Of a stretch of 64,000 nucleotides of DNA, positions 63,913-64,000 are shown in pieces (within the stretch, counting starts at the first letter, position 1; each line of letters opens with the position of its first letter). Under the pieces are notes generated by a model that worked only from the letters and a program-made list of their open reading frames with translations, was not told where the DNA came from and searched no databases. Origin of the DNA: Lytechinus variegatus (lineage: Eukaryota; Echinodermata; Echinoidea; Temnopleuroida; Toxopneustidae); assembly GCF_018143015.1 (NCBI RefSeq), contig NC_054741.1, forward strand, positions 39,212,510 to 39,276,509, read 5' to 3'. The position numbers were made by a program, and so were the translations under genes.

Positions 63913-64000
63913 GATTTCATAGAATTGAAGAATAGATAGTGCAGAAAAATTAAAGCAATGAGATGGTGAGTTACAAGAGGGAGACAGAGAAAAATGGAAG

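Overview
This is animal nuclear DNA, about two thirds A+T. It has spliced genes, long introns, no operons and a dense layer of short DNA transposons, SINEs and decayed LINEs. The repeat families (foldback MITEs with ends like AAAGGACAAGTCCACC or AAAGGGCAAGTTCACCC, and elements carrying AGGTCAAAGGTCA boxes) together with the gene content point to a sea urchin or a close echinoderm. I cannot name the species from sequence alone.

Layout. (1) 1-6544, plus strand: the last four exons of an EEPD1-like gene (endonuclease/exonuclease/phosphatase fold), open at the left edge of the window. Its final exon runs into a 97-bp minisatellite (6487-7549) built from the end of that exon. (2) 7.6-20.6 kb: no gene seen, but many transposon copies (two 1-kb Tc1-like elements, two elements with DR1 boxes, foldback, piggyBac-like and hairpin MITEs). 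(3) 20942-25197, minus strand: a complete four-exon gene for a MATCAP/KIAA0895-family (DUF1704) tubulin tyrosine carboxypeptidase with an HEIGTH zinc motif. EEPD1 and MATCAP2 (KIAA0895) are convergent neighbours on human 7p14.2, so this looks like an old deuterostome linkage. (4) 25.7-38.8 kb: transposon graveyard with a broken CR1/Jockey-like LINE split by a DNA element (29.2-34.05 kb), a second LINE 3' end (36.6-37.6 kb) and a minus-strand LINE fragment (38.3-38.8 kb). (5) 39707-45115, plus strand: a three-exon gene for a small type I membrane protein with one SRCR domain and a proline-rich tail carrying two PPxY motifs. (6) 45-50 kb: more MITEs and a 1.1-kb element made of AACGTT-type repeats. 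(7) 52103-54436, plus strand: an uninterrupted TRIM71/LIN-41 coding region (RING, two B-boxes, coiled coil, filamin, six NHL repeats), followed by a long putative 3' UTR. This contains two let-7 8-mer seed matches 26 nt apart (55281, 55307) and a miR-125/lin-4 8-mer (55970), the heterochronic regulatory arrangement known for lin-41/TRIM71. The last 5 kb shows no gene.

The genes are separate units with no shared pathway. The strongest leads are the conserved miRNA sites of TRIM71, the EEPD1-MATCAP microsynteny, the exon-derived minisatellite, the SRCR-PPxY receptor-like gene, and mobile elements that carry nuclear-receptor (DR1) and CRE boxes.
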